A stretch of 64,000 nucleotides of DNA, from assembly GCA_009741485.1 (NCBI GenBank), contig CM019214.1:56201219-56265218 (forward strand), read 5' to 3'. Positions within the stretch are counted from its first letter, which is position 1; each line of letters opens with the position of its first letter. Source of the DNA: Malurus cyaneus samueli (taxonomy: Eukaryota; Chordata; Aves; Passeriformes; Maluridae). Positions 35,601-49,300 of this stretch are shown in pieces. The translations under genes and the position numbers were made by a program. Under the pieces are notes generated by a model, which saw only the letters and a program-made list of their open reading frames with translations, was not told where the DNA came from and made no database searches.

Positions 35601-37059
35601 TTAGAATGCTACTCTGTAAAAGCTGAGTATCAGCCTAAATTCAGGGGAATTTTCAGGGGAATAGAGCAATTATCAGTGGGTAAATTGGGCCAATGACCTA
35701 CAGTAGTAATTTTTGTTGTATTGATGGGAGAAAGAATAAGATCTGTTTTAAAAAAAAAAATTAATGCATAAATGTAGTAGCCTTAAATAGCTTCTACAGG
35801 TTGTAAGCTGTCTTACTGATTTATTGTAAGGCATGAATTGTCCTTGGAAGCTAATGGAAAATTCATGGCAGTCTGTTGCTTGCAGTATGACATTTAACAA
35901 AATATACTCTTCCGTGTTTCTCTCAACCAGTCAGGGACATAGTTCACAATTGGACAATTCAGGCATTTGAAAGAACTTGTGTTTACAGATATGCTTTTGT
36001 TGCAGGGACAAAGAGATATTGCTGCTCCTCACCCGGCCTGTACACTCCCTTTTGCCTCTCTGTTTCCTTATATAAGTCAATAGCTAAGGACATATGTTGT
36101 TGTAAAATGTGTTACTGTAAAGGAATTGCCTAAACAAGCTTAATTTTCAACTAATTAAATTTATTAGATATTGTGAGGGACAACTTTTTATGCTGTGAAG
36201 AAGAAACACACAATACTAGGGAATAAAAGAGAAAAGTAGTCAGCAATATGTGAAAACAAGTAACAAAATGAAGATTGTGATTAGTATGCAAAACAGAGGA
36301 TTCCCCGTTCTACTGCTGGCAATTTCAGTGTAAGAATGCTAAGCACAGTCTCAAGACACTGCAGAATATGCTGTGTGTCTTAGGAAGAAAGAGAGATGGA
36401 GTGAGAAAGATAAAGCTTTCCTGGACTTCTTAAACAGTCCCCTCTTTCTCATAGGACTCAGGTTTTCTGGTGGAATACACATGCCTCTTGTTAAGAAAAT
36501 AGCAAATATCCTCAAGGACTGATAACACGTAAACTAGAGGGGGAAAGAAGGCAAAAATGAAAATAAAAATAAATAAGTAAACAGATTATGTGTTTAAAAT
36601 TCCTCCTGTCTATTTATAAGTACTCTATCTTGGAAATCACCTGTCGCAGAAACTTAGAAGCTTCCGTGGTTGACAAACAATAATTACAGCAGTAATTTCC
36701 AAAGGTGATTCCAAGAAGGTACATAAAAATGTGGCAAAAAATATGCCATGTAGTTAAAGAGTTTATATTCTTAGCAAATTTTTAACCTTCTTTACCATTA
36801 TAGGATCATTCTCTCTGTAAATTTAAGGCACATATATCAGATTTTTGCCACTCAATCCGCAAGTAGATCTAGTCTCACCGTCACTCTTTAAAAGTGTCTA
36901 AATATACCTGTCTGAATACTGTAATGCTGTAAATACTGTAAAAAAATCTAAATCAAGCCTCTCTTTTCTTTAATATAAAGAAATAAAGTAACCTGGAGGT
37001 AGCTGAGTAAATGACAATTTTCCTGATGCTACCTTTTCCGCTCTCAAATAGGAGTGAAT
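32611..37059. other. Intergenic sequence, about 4.4 kb, no gene recognised
   Basis: No repeat family or gene was identified. The stretch at 33370-33660 and parts of 35400-36060 are less AT-rich and free of simple repeats, as conserved noncoding elements often are, but conservation cannot be judged from one sequence. An 88-codon frame at 34361-34627 has no known domain. Confidence 0.5.
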
Positions 37060-37484
37060 TTACTCTGCAGTTCAATCTGTCACAGAAGATCAAGGGAGGT
37101 GATTGTTCCCCCTTCCTCAACCATTGGTGAAGTTGCTCCTGGAATACTTGTCCAGCTCTGGTCTCCTCAGCACAAGGGAGACAGGGACGTACTGGACAGA
37201 GCCCACAGTAAGGACACAAGGATGATGAAGGGACTGGAATAATTCTCATATGGGAAAGGCTGAGAGAGCTGGGACTGTGCAGCCTAAATCCCCACAGGGG
37301 ATGTCATCAGTACTTATAAACAGCCACAAAGATGGTGCAGTGAGGACAGAGCCAGGCTGGTGAGAGGACCAGAGGCAATCAACATGAACTGAAACAGAGA
37401 TACTCATGATACTCATGAGAAAGGGGTTGGGAAAAGTGACCTCCAGAGTCTCTTCCAATCTCACCCATTTGGTGAATCTATTAT
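37060..37484 (+). mobile_element. CR1 LINE 3' end, plus strand
   Basis: Translation of the first part gives CR1 ORF2 C-terminal motifs: SREVIVPPSST, LVQLWSPQHKGDRDVLDRA and MMKGLE. These correspond to REVILPLYSALVRPHLEY, VQFWAPQ, ELLERVQ and MIRGLE of intact copies. Downstream come GGAAAGGCTGAGAGAGCTGG, GGATGTCATCAGTACTTATA and the closing CCTCCAGAGTCTCTTCCAAT before a decayed tail (GGTGAATCTATT). Frames on both strands in this interval derive from the element. Confidence 0.9.
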
Positions 37485-40028
37485 CTGCCATGATCTGGAG
37501 GATTCATATTCATGTTTTAGAAACCTAAATGAAAATGTCTGCAGATAGGACTTGATTTAATAATCTCATGATTTTGAGAAGGCACTGGGAACAATCTTAT
37601 TTTCCCAAAGTCATATCCTGTCTGACAGATCTGTGCAGATGTCTCAGATGCCATAGAACATGTAAAATGACATTATATAGAAGCACCTAAACAGAGAAAG
37701 CATCTGTATCAGACTGAGACGAATACACATATGATAAGTGTTAAATTTTATTTTTTTTTTTCCGCAAGTCACTAGAAGAAATACAAAAGTATATATTGAG
37801 CTTGAGTTTGAAGAACCATTCTTCAGTTCTTTACCCTAGCTTAAACCCCTATTGAAGCTCAACCTGCAAGGGACATTCATTTCATGAAGCAATGCCAGGT
37901 GTCTGCCCATCAGAAGGTGCTATCTATTCTGTGTGCTATTTGAGAACTTCCAAAAATAAATTCAGAATTAGAGGGATCATGGTTCATGTGAAATTTAAAA
38001 GATTTAGGAAGGATTGTTAAACAGGATAGCCAGAATGATATTGAAATTAAACCTCGCATATTTCTTAAGTTTCTCTAAATGCTAGTCTAATCCTCAGTAT
38101 AAATTAGGACTATGATATCTTTCAGTCCCAACAATTAAAATTTCCCACTGTTTCCCAAAGATTTATTTCCTGATTTTTTCCCCCTACTTCTTCAGAATGG
38201 GGCATAGACTCACTTAATTCCATTCCAAATCCGAAGATATTCTAATCACATTATTCTCATCTAAATGTAGTCATATATATATATAATCTATTTCTGGATT
38301 ACCAGAAAAATTAAATATAAAATGCTCAGAACAATTTAATAAAAAAAAAAAAACCTCTTGCTTTTTTAATATTTATCATGACTATGCTGTTGGAAACACC
38401 ACAGAATATGTCAAAACACAGAAAAAGCTACAAGATAATTTAAATTACCATTATCTTTCCCCACATGATGATTTAAAACACAGGTTGGACATTCTGCTTT
38501 CTTTTTTTACATGCTGGAACCAATCAAACACCTTACCTTCCAGAACACAGTATCACTTAAGCAGACCGTAATTTTGCCTGAGAGGTCAACTGGACATTTC
38601 AGAATGTAAATGCCTATGTAGTAACCTAAAGCAATGCGGACTGGCCATTGCAGTTTTTAAGCTTGGAAGACCACGGGCAAACAGAGCCCCTTACTTGGAT
38701 GTGCTAGCTGAACTAAGTTGCTAATGGAAGAAAATAGAAACTCTGCCCTGTAAGGTGTCATTTCTAAAATATAATCACACTGTCTCTTTCTTGAAATTAA
38801 CTGGCTTCAAACAATCATAATATTTGATCTGTAGCAACAAGGTAAGCATTTGAATTTTAATTCTTACTGAAAAATAATAGAAATATCATGCTTATTTTTT
38901 CAAGGACAAGGAAATATACCTAAAACTCAATGACTCTTTTTTTTTTCTCCCTTTAAATAAATTTCGGAGTTACATTGCTCAGTGAAATCTTGGTTATGAA
39001 GAGTAATTTTTCCCCATAAGCTGACTACTTGAAGAAAGGCACAGTAAGAAATGAAAAGTTAATATGCGGTTTATGTTAGATGTTGCTTTAGAATTTTTTT
39101 TTAAAGAAAAGTAACCATATGAATGTGTCAATTAATTCACAGCAAGCAAGAGCCAATAATGGGAATGATGGCTGAAGGTTAGCTTGCTGCAGTATTTTTT
39201 AATTCAACAAATAGTGAAATCAAATTTTTGCTTCTGTAATAGACGGTTATGACAATGTTAAAGAGCTCAAAATATTTTTGTATTCCCCTGTCTAATTAAC
39301 ATTTTTCTTGTATGACCTACATTTCCCAGAACTGTAACTGCAAAGACCCCCAGAAGCCTGCTTTTTGTTTGAAAAATCTTTTGTAACATGTTTAAGAGAT
39401 CAAAGGCAGAGCAATCAGTGTTTATACACCTCCAGTTTGAGATAAGAGACAAATAAAGTCATACTGCTGCAGCAATTTGCAGAGGAAAATCTTGCTATGC
39501 TAGAATATCTCACCTGACTAATGGAAGCCTTCAGATGCTGTGCTGTAACAAAACGTGTGTGAGTTACATTTCTTTGATATTTTTTTCCTGTCATTTTCTT
39601 TTTTTTTTTTTTCTGTCGAATTAAAGAAATTTAGAAAGAAAACATACTGAATGTTTTAATGCTAATGATGTTCAGCTAAGTTTCAGTTACCATCAGAATC
39701 TAATACATTGTAAGTATATTTACTGCCAGAATATGGTTACAGAAAATGCAGGATTGCAGTCAGAAAGAATTTAAGTAGCTATTTTAAGGACAATTATCAA
39801 AGTATTCTTACTAAATATTTTTAAATTGCTCTTCATTTTTCATCTGTTTTAACATAGATGAACTTTAAACTTTTACTGGATAAATTATATAAAAATGTTC
39901 CTTTGTGTTTTTTTTTTTTTTTCCTCTAAGGTGTAAATTGAGTGAACCCTGAAAACACTGTCTCCAATGTCTAAGTCAGTCCAATCTTGTCACTTTATGC
40001 TTAATATAGTAATTTGTACTGCAACAAA
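37485..40028. other. Intergenic AT-rich sequence
   Basis: No gene recognised. Short T/A runs lie at 37748-37761, 38340-38353 and 39597-39612. The intervals 38560-38760 and 39120-39540 have a balanced, non-repetitive composition and no recognised repeat. Confidence 0.5.
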
Positions 40029-40105
40029 TCACAGAATCACAGAACAGTCTGAATTGAAAGGACCCAGAAGGACCATAAAGTCCAACACTTGAGTGAAAAA
40101 TGCTG
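40029..40105 (-). mobile_element. SINE/CR1 3' tail fragment, minus strand
   Basis: The plus strand reads ATCACAGAATCACAGAACAG, then TGAATTGAAAGGACCCAGAA and AAAGTCCAACACTTGAGTG. This is the complement of the same 3' section seen in the tRNA-Ile SINE at 18508. The tRNA-like head is absent, so it is either a 5'-truncated SINE or the CR1 subfamily that donated the tail. Confidence 0.75.
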
Positions 40106-40369
40106 CAAATATACCAATTACAAGCCAAGGGGAAAATAAAGAAAAGTGAAGGAGACCTAGTGCAGAGATATTTGAAATATATACTACGTATAAATGTGTT
40201 GTTCCTTACTTAGACTGAAATTTTGTTGCCTCTAAGGAAGATGACCTTGTATTTGTATTCTAGCATTTGCAAACAAACCCAAAACCCATCCAGAATTGAC
40301 AGAATTGCAGAAAAATGTAAGGAATCCATAAAACTAAATGGAGACCAGGATGGGGGGATGGTCAGGGGA

Positions 40370-40720
40370 GGAATGACTGTCTAAAGTTTCCTCATGAGGG
40401 GGAGCAGAGGGAGGTGCAGATCCCTTTTCTCCGGTGACCATTGATAGGATATGAAGGATTGATTTGCAGCTGCAACAGGGGGAGATCAGATTAGAAATTA
40501 GAAAAAAGTTCTTGAGTGAGGGGATTTTCAAGCGCTGTCTTCAGTGAGGGGATTGTACCAGCTGTATGGAGAAGTGGTCCTGGCTCCAACACTGTTGGTG
40601 TTCAAGAAACATTCTAGAAATATGGTTTAACTTTCATTTTACTCTGTATGGAGTTAGGAGTTAACTCCAAGATCCTTCTGGATCCCTTCCTAATCAAAAC
40701 ATTCTATGAATCTGTAATTT
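40370..40720 (+). mobile_element. CR1 LINE 3' end, plus strand (second subfamily type)
   Basis: The order follows a CR1 3' UTR: GGAGGTGCAGATCCCTTTTC, TCCGGTGACCATTGATAGGA, GCTGCAACAGGGGGAGATCA, ATTAGAAAAAAGTTCTTGAG, GTGGTCCTGGCTCCAACACT, GTTCAAGAAACATTCTAGA, GATCCTTCTGGATCCCTTCC and ACATTCTATGAATCTG. The wording differs from the copies at 9567 and 44945, which suggests a different CR1 subfamily. Confidence 0.88.
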
Positions 40721-43700
40721 TTAAATTCTGAGAAATGGATGTTATGGTCAGGCTTATAGAGCTTGCATGGCATCAAATTTTTAAGCTGGGTAAATGAACC
40801 CATTTTGTTTCTATGCCGTCTTTACTGATTATAATCACAAATGGAACATTCCTTTTGCTTTCTTGATTGAACTCATGCCTGGAAAAGAAAAATGGGTTAG
40901 GGTTTAAAATGTGTTAGTTGATATATTGTACTTCCTTTATCTGTGCAGAGGAAAAGGTGGTAATGTGTCCTTATAGGTCCTCACCACTCAGCTGATAGAT
41001 GTTGGCCATCTCATTTTAATGTCACTGGGAACAAGGGATATTGGCCTTCCAAAATCTCTGGGTTTGAAATACATGCTATAGATTGAAAAATAAACTTTTT
41101 TTTTTTACATTTGATTTTATATATCAGTAGGGGAAAACTGTTCATCAGCATGTACAGGATACCTATCTATTCTCCTTAACAGAGTTTTTCAGGATCTTTT
41201 TTCATTTAACATTTTAACTAGCAGTCTACCATACCTTCTGTTTCCATTAGGCAAATAATATAGTCCCATGGAAGTGATGTTGTTTTTCCTTTTTAATTAC
41301 TCCAGATGACTTATCTCATCATGTGCATTACAGAGAGAACTGTCTTACACATCCAGTTAACTCATAAAAAAATTCTTCATTTTTTAATCTTCATGCTTCA
41401 TTGGACCAACTGAACCAGAGTTAAGGTCAAAAAGATTCTTGTAAAAATTGTCTGACATTAACTTTAGCTAAGTTACTGTCTTATTTATTGATCTTGCTCT
41501 GAAATACATGATACAACACTTCAGGGAAATAAGACAACCATTCTAAGGTTCCTGTGTGATATTATTATTTTTAAATTATAGAGTAGGCTTCTGAATACAG
41601 ATATATTGATTAGTTTGTTATCCAAGTTGAAGGAAAGGGTTTTTAAATTTTATTCTTTTAATAACGGAAGTGTTAATTTTTTTTTTGCTTCTTTCATTGT
41701 TTCCTAAATTGATGTAAGCTAACTTTTGTTTTAATTAAGAGCATCATGTTTAAGCAGAACATCTGGTGTGATGAGTCTAGCTAAGACCAAAATACAAGTC
41801 TTTATGCATTAAAGATACTTAGGTGAGATAAATGGACTCTGATCATAGGTTCCCTTCAGTCCCTCTTAACCATGGTAGAAAGTCATAATTTTAAAGTGCT
41901 ATTTATGGTTACAAAAATACCTTGTAATACCCTTTTCTGGTTATCTCTGACAGGGCTCCGCAGAATTATCAAAGAATTCCTACTTAGTGTTATCTTCCTA
42001 AGCAGGGAACCAATATTAGGATCCCTTCTTTCCTTTTATAGTCAGTCTCTTCCAGACATCAAGTGAATCCACTTAAATATTAAATGATCTTCCTGAGTAG
42101 CTAAGTACAACTTCTAACCTACTTTTATAAACTATTTGTTATTTTGTTGGTTTTTTTTTCTCCTCAATAACTATTCCTTGGTATCTAAACAGTAAACAAA
42201 TATGTGTGTACACATAATTTCTGTTATTTTGAATATTTGTTATCTCCAAAGTCAAATGTATCATTATGAATCCAAATATCAGGCTCATACCAATTTGCTC
42301 ATGCAATTTCTCTAGTTTAATGCAGACTTCTTGGCTCTCAATAGAAAATCGGACTTAGGTATTAAAAAATTACCAGTTTGCCACCAGATTCCCATTTTGA
42401 CTGTTTATCTTACCACTCACTAGGAGTGGTTTTGCTGTTTTGTTTACTTGTCTGTTTGTATGTTTTTTTTAAAGTCCTATTTTTTCAACAGTCAATATTA
42501 AAACAAATAAAAGCTGTCTTTGTATAAGTTAAATAAAACCATGATCACTGATGGTACGGTTGCTGAAAAAACAAAAAAACTTAGGATTTTTTACAGGATA
42601 AGTAGCTATCCTCTCTGGAGAGTAGATTATTTAGATTATACTTGTGTGGTCTATCATCATACACATTAAAAATTCACATCCTGTTTTTCAGCAGGTGCTC
42701 TTTTCCTGGCCATTAAAAATTATAGTCAGGTATTAAAATTGGCCACGTGTAGAAAAGTGTCATTAAGCCAAAAAAGGTCAAGTACAGAAGTTTCTTTTTT
42801 GGCAGCTTGATTAAAAATAAATACATTTTTTAAATTGTCATGTGATAGTGAAGGAGTTGAGTTTTGTGTTAAGACATTGCCTAACTGTAGACTACACCTA
42901 AATCTGATTATGAAAAATTCTTAAATCACATTTAATTAAATTTATTGAGATTCACATATTTTCAATATATTCACTTATTGACTATATTGTACTATATTCT
43001 TAATATGCAGACTAGAGTGCTCATATGGATAGGCTGGTATTTTGATATAATCTGATTATGAAGAGTTAAAAGTAAATGTTAGTTTATTTTGAACAGTTAT
43101 TTTGAACAGTTTAAAAGTAAATGTTTTCTCTGAGGACTGATCAAAAAAATATTAAGAAATAATGTTATTAATCATAAGAAGATAGGAAGTGTAAAATTTA
43201 CATTATCTGCAAAAATTTTACTACATATAGTGTTTTTCTGTTGAGGGAGTCATGGGATTGGCAGGGGGAGGAGGGTAGGATTGTCTTTTATTTTTTAACA
43301 CAGGATATAAATCTCTTAACTAAATAAAAAGTTAAAGTCTGAGGAAAAAAAAATCCTCTTATGAAGCAAAAGTATTAGCATCGATTTAATCAATAGGGTG
43401 CTGGTTTATTATCCTTTACCCCAGTTCTTCCACTGTTAAACTGTTTCCCTCTATTATCATAGATCAGATATCCTCCATATGCTTTCCAACGTTTGCTGCA
43501 ATCTTTATTACAGGACTAGCAATTTACTTTTACTTTCATTCTAAATGTATTTTGATGTCCTTTCCACAGATAAGCTTTCTGTAGCTTTGAAGAAATAGGA
43601 ATCATCTCATCATGTAATTTAGTACACCCAAGGTGCATTCAAAACCCTGTGATTGCATATAACCACAACTATTTTTTACTTAGAACACTCAGTCTGCTAT

Positions 43701-44615
43701 ACATGATTATTTTTAATCTAGCTATTTAAAAAAGATCTGAGAGCATCTCAAGGTTATTATAAGAACAAAAAGAATGTACTAAAGAAAAAAAATCTTTCCT
43801 ATTTGTTTTCCTGCACTGCAGATAATTTTTTGTCTTTCCGGGAGCGTCTTGAGGATTGGAGCATTGGTGGCATTCCCTCTCAATACTCTGTGCTTGTCTG
43901 GTTAATTAGAAAAAAAATCCAGATTTTTTTTTTTTTATGGTTCAGTATCTCCATGGGTGAATATCAAGGCAACTGGATTTCATTATCTTCTCAGTAACCT
44001 GGCCTTGCAAGATCAATCTTAAAACTAAAATGGAAGAACTTAAGAGAAGAATAATACAATTATGATTTAAGTGGACAAAACTTATTTGTCCCTAAGAACA
44101 AACATCAGCAGAGGGTTCAGTTATGCAAATTAAGAAAATAATCCTACAAGCAAAGAATATTCATAACTAGATAGAAAAAATGTAGTCAATTCTGATATGT
44201 CCTCATTTTGTTTTTCAAGATAAAATGTTATTTTTCAAAGAAAGTCAATATGATACAATGAAAATCTGCTTTGTGTCTAAACAATATGGAGCAAGACGAT
44301 CGCTATTACATAAATATTTTTTTAAACATCACAAAACAGATTAAATGAATTAATTTTTATTATTTCAAGTAATTGAAAACTTCTCTGAAAGATGATTTTT
44401 TTTGAAGGAAAACACATTTGAAAACATGTCATTGTTTCCTAATTGAGACCTCAATGCAATCAACTTTAAAGTCAAGTACAAAACTTTTCAGGAAAACTGT
44501 AAGGTTTTTTTCCTTAGATTTCTAAATATTTGTTTTTTATTTTCTGACATAAGTTTTCAATGTAGGATCACAGTTTTGTAATTAACACATGTGGCTTAGT
44601 CCCAGAGGCTTGTTT

Positions 44616-44617
<2 letters not shown>
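40721..44617. other. Intergenic AT-rich sequence, about 3.9 kb
   Basis: No gene or transposon recognised. A short local repeat TTATTTTGAACAG occurs twice near 43085-43110. A 64-codon frame at 41872-42066 has no identified domain. Confidence 0.5.

Positions 44618-44653
<36 letters not shown>
44618..44653. repeat. T homopolymer (36 bases)
   Basis: A pure T run. No associated gene 3' end or retrocopy was found on the minus strand. Confidence 0.95.
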
Positions 44654-44654
<1 letters not shown>

Positions 44655-44944
44655 TTAAACTGAACTCTAATCCCATCGTGATTTTTTTTTATTGGTTTAA
44701 GTCCTGTAATTGATTTTCCAGCATTATTCCCTTAAACATTAGTCAAATTTCTCTCAAGTGTCATGAATTAATCTTCTGTTGAAATCAGTACCTCAAAAAC
44801 ACATACCTCTACATCCCACATCACCTTTTAGATCCTTCATTAGAAATGAACTGATTTTATTCAAGCACATAATCTCAGGAAAATGTGTACTGTAAAAATC
44901 ATTATGCTTTTCAAAATTATTTACATAAAGAATGGAATATTAGA

Positions 44945-45240
44945 ATGCAAACACAGGCAGAGAGAGGTAAGACAAGGGGGAATAATTTTAAGCAAAAAGA
45001 GGGGAGAAATATGCTAAATGTTAGGACAAAATTCATTACTCAGAGGAGAATGCAACACTAGAATAGGTTGCCCAGAGAAATTGTGGGTTTCTGGAAATGT
45101 TCAAGACCACGTTGGATGATCAGCAACCTAGTCTGGTGGACACATCCCTGCCCATGGCAAGGGGACTGGAATTAGATGATCTTTAAGGTGTGATTCTAAC
45201 CCAAGCAATTTTATGATTCTGTCATTCTGTGATTTCGTGT
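44945..45240 (+). mobile_element. CR1 LINE 3' end, plus strand
   Basis: It follows the CR1 3' end from AAGACAAGGGGGAATAATTT through AATGTTAGGACAAAATTCAT, AATAGGTTGCCCAGAGAAAT, CACATCCCTGCCCATGGCAA, GGGGACTGGAATTAGATGAT and a multi-unit tail (TTTATGATTCTGTCATTCTG). About 300 bases remain. Confidence 0.93.
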
Positions 45241-46290
45241 GATCCTCTGTACTCTTATAGGAAGTAGAAACCATACACAAATATTCTCTGAAGGAGAGAA
45301 TATTGCAAGAGCAGATACATTAAGTGGAAAGGCAAAGAATCAAAATTATATGGATTGCTTTATTCATCCCTGCGCATCATCCGGGTTGTCTGCCCATTCA
45401 CTGACTGCATAGGACATTTATTCAGTTACATTCCAATGACCATTCCACATTCTGTGGGACTGACAACCTAAAATTTCAGAGGGGCATTCTTCCTCTTCTG
45501 AACAAAAGATAATTTTATTGCTCATATATCCTATGAATTATGACACTGTACTTCTACATTGTCCCTTACAGTTTTGAGTTGTTTGACTAGCTAGACATCC
45601 AACTGGCAAACTTGCTGTTTACAGCCTCAACAAGCTACTCACTGCACTCTGAGCAGGTTCAGATAATGAGTACAACAGAAACAGATACTAAATGCCTATA
45701 TCAAATGTGTCAGAGCAGACCAAAGTAGAAAGCAAATAATTTCAATAGATTACAAATCAGTTTATTCCCCAGTTATCAACCTTCAAGTTATTCTTAAACA
45801 CTTGGGTCTTTCTCTAATGCATTCCTGAAATATGCCTCATTGTATTGGAAAGAGAAGAAACTTGTATATATGCTGATTGTGAGATTTTATTCATATATGA
45901 CTACCTGAAAATACAGTCAAAGTAATTATTGTTCTGTGTTTTAATATCATCAAAATGAGAAGAAAATGTGAGTTTTCATTTAAAGCACCTGATTTTGTGT
46001 CTGATTTCAAAGCAAGAAGTCACGCCACTCTAGTATGGTAAAATGGCAACTTATCTTGGCTGGAAATTTGGAAACAAATTCCACATAGCCTTTTAAAATT
46101 GCTTAGGCCATTTAGTGTTTGCTTATCAATCCTATTTAAGTAAGTCCCAAAATGAATCTGCTTTTTAATGTAAGAAGAATTCTTGTTATCTGAAGTTGTA
46201 TGGTCTATTCTTCTGTGTATTTTTCTTATCATGAAACAACCCATTCCTGCAATTCATTAAAAACTCCAATTTATTTTTCTTCTAGCAGTG
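45241..46290. other. Intergenic sequence, nothing recognised
   Basis: No coding or repeat signature was identified. Confidence 0.5.
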
Positions 46291-46338
46291 TTATCATTAC
46301 CTTTATTATCATTACCTTTACTAATCATTACCTTTGTT
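46291..46338. repeat. About 15-bp minisatellite, three copies
   Basis: The unit ATCATTACCTTTA(TT) is repeated three times with small spacing variants (TTATCATTACC, TTATCATTACC, CTAATCATTACC). Confidence 0.85.
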
Positions 46339-49300
46339 ACACAATTTTTGTTCATGTATTCATTTGTTCATTTTTGTTAGCTCATTCTGTGGTTCTGTAA
46401 CCAAAAATTATGCTCATTTTTCAAAAGCAGATCCTACACTAGATGAAATTTGACTTACATTTCTCGATAAATTATGAGTAAGACTCATATTAAAGAGCAT
46501 GAAGCTAATTGTCTGTTGTTTATATTTGTCTTTAAAAATATTTCTAGAGTAGTGTAATGCAATCTGAGGTTCAACATACTCACAGACCCAGCACTATATT
46601 ATTTACTTTTTTTTTTAAATTTAATACAAAACATTTTCCAGAGTTGGTGGTGCGTTTCGGTATTGCAGAAATATGTAGTAAGGAAAATCTAAAGAACTGC
46701 TTTTCTTTGGAGTGATGAAAAGAGACATACAATCTTGCTTAGTAATAAAATGTATATGTGTTTAATCTCTTCACTCTGAAGAAAATTTTGTATGCTTTTA
46801 GGTGCTTCTTTACTCCAAAGAAGGGAATTTCCTGATATTTTCTTTACTATCATCAGCCAGAAAGAAAAACAGCAATGAAACCAACAAACACAGCATCCAT
46901 GTAATCGCATGGAAAGGCTTGAAACAGATTTTCTAAAATTTTTCATGAGAGAACTCAAAGAGTCTAAAGATAGTAAAAGAGGATGTGACAAAATTTTTGA
47001 TGGCCTGTTTTCTGTCATAGTCCAAAAGAGACAGAGGCTGTGGTGAAACAAATGAGAGGAATTTGATGTCTGAACCTTGCATATTTGTTCATATTTTGGA
47101 AGAGATGGTAGGTGTCTGTTCAGATAATTTTCAGTAGTTAAAAATACGAAATTTGCATATTTTACTTGTTTATTTGCAGGGTGTGTGTGTGTGTCAACAT
47201 TTTGTTTTCTTACAGAAATGTGTATGTTTCTGCATGTTACTTATATTACAAAAATCAAGACACTGTTAGTATTCATATGTGTTATGATGTTATTTGATAA
47301 ATACCATTAGAACTTTAAAATATGATCTGTACACTAAAAGAAACCATGTTTCTTCAACATCACTATGCAAAATGGAAGGTAAGAATGTGATTAAAAAGAA
47401 TAAATTATTCCCAGGAAAAGAAGGAAACAAATGTTGACACTGACTCTAGACAGACAGTCTGTAAAAGAGACTTGTTTGTTTGTTCAGGGAAATCACTATT
47501 TAGACAGCTGGAGTGGAAGTTCCCACCAGGTTCTCCCATACTCACAACTTTAAAGTCAGGAGAGGAGCAATACTTCTTAAGGCACTTTACACAAGAGTGT
47601 GCTGAGTTTACATTTAGTATTAATATGCTGAAAATAATTTGAGATTGTCAATTCATCTTGTGTCATTGTGTTCTTGTACTGGCTAGATAAACAAAGCATG
47701 AGAGAGAGGAAGTAAGAATCCAGCTATTATTCTTCAAGGAGCCTGTAAATCTAAAGAGTCAGGTGAAGAGGAAAGAGAGACAGGAAATAATGAAGATATT
47801 TAAACTGAGATATGAAGCCATGGATACGTGAGAGAAGAAAAGTGGCGTAATTCCTCTCATCTTCAAATATGTACAGTGATACAGGGAAAACTGAGGCACT
47901 GGGCTGTGTACACCTATGATTTGTTGTTTTGCTGTCTTCTGAAGCTCTTAGAATTTTAGAAGAATCTTGGGGTTACTTAAAAATAAACACAGAAGCAGCT
48001 TGGGACCACGTGTCAAAACACAATATCAACTTTTCTTCACTAATTCCATGTACTGTAAATTATATCTCATTGTGCCTGCATATTCTGGGAAATTATTTTC
48101 AGTCAACTAAATGCCTATGGAGGAAGTAGTGAAAAGGATCTAAAACAGTTGTTTGTACTTCATGGATAGTATGGGTGAGATTTGACATAACTCTTTAGAA
48201 GTTTGAGGCACAGTCACCTGGATTCCCTCATAGATGATTCACAGAAGTATTTCCACCTTAAAATGACCTGTTTTAATCACATCCCATTCATCTGTGCAGG
48301 GACAAAGTCAGGGCAGGCAACACTCCACTGTAGGTCATGCCCTAGCTTGAAGCCTTTGGGCCCAGAGAATAAGACTCACATGGAGAAAGTTACTGTGTGG
48401 CTGACTGTAAGGTTTTCACTGAAAGATTAAAGCTGTAATGCATTTAGCAAAAAGGAAAATGAGACACTCTTGAGAAAATCACCAAGTCCTATGCTGCAAA
48501 CCTATAACATCATCTCTATATGATATAAGGTCTTCTGATACAATGGTTCAGGCACACTCACAGACGCGATGAGGTTGGCCCCTTATTTGAAATACAGATT
48601 TTTAAAGCAATTTATGTAGACAAAATACTGTACATGATGCAGTTCTAAGATTATTCCATTTAATATTTTTCATTAGTTTCCTTTGAATAGTGAAATTAAA
48701 GTAAATTAAGATAAAGGTCATTCTTATGCTACTGGGATTTGTTTTTCTTTTTAACTTAGCCTTTGTATCTTATATCAGTGTTCTCAGAAAAGTTTCAGAG
48801 GATTCAATATCTTTTCAGATAGTGTAACTCCCTATGGTACTAGCAATGTCACACACATACACACACAGGAAACTAATTTTTTCTAAGTTTTGCAATGAGA
48901 GAGTGACTGTTTCTCCAATTTCCTGTTCTGTGATTCCTGTGTTTTGTCAGTTTTCATTATTTATCTTTTTTAAAATGAAAAATTTGGACTATTGTTTTCC
49001 ATTTCTCTTGAAGGTGATTCTATCTGATATTAGTAAACATTAAAAGCCAGAGACAAAATAAAATCAATTAGGGCTATATTTGTACTAATAGGTTATTGAT
49101 ATGGACCCCTGCATTCTCTTCCCAATGGTCCAGGCAGGAAGGAGTGTGTCATAGTTCCTTGCCATATGTGTACCTGAGGAATCAGAAAGAGATGTAGCTG
49201 TGGATACAAGAGGGAAAGGAAATTGTTGGTAAAAGCATTAATGTGCATTTGTTTGAGAATGTGGGGTCGGAACTTGGCTGGAGAGGATGACATGAGCTTG

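Noticed and set aside
46689..47051. 120-codon minus-strand open frame
   Set aside because: No known motif, no promoter or splice pattern, AT-rich background.
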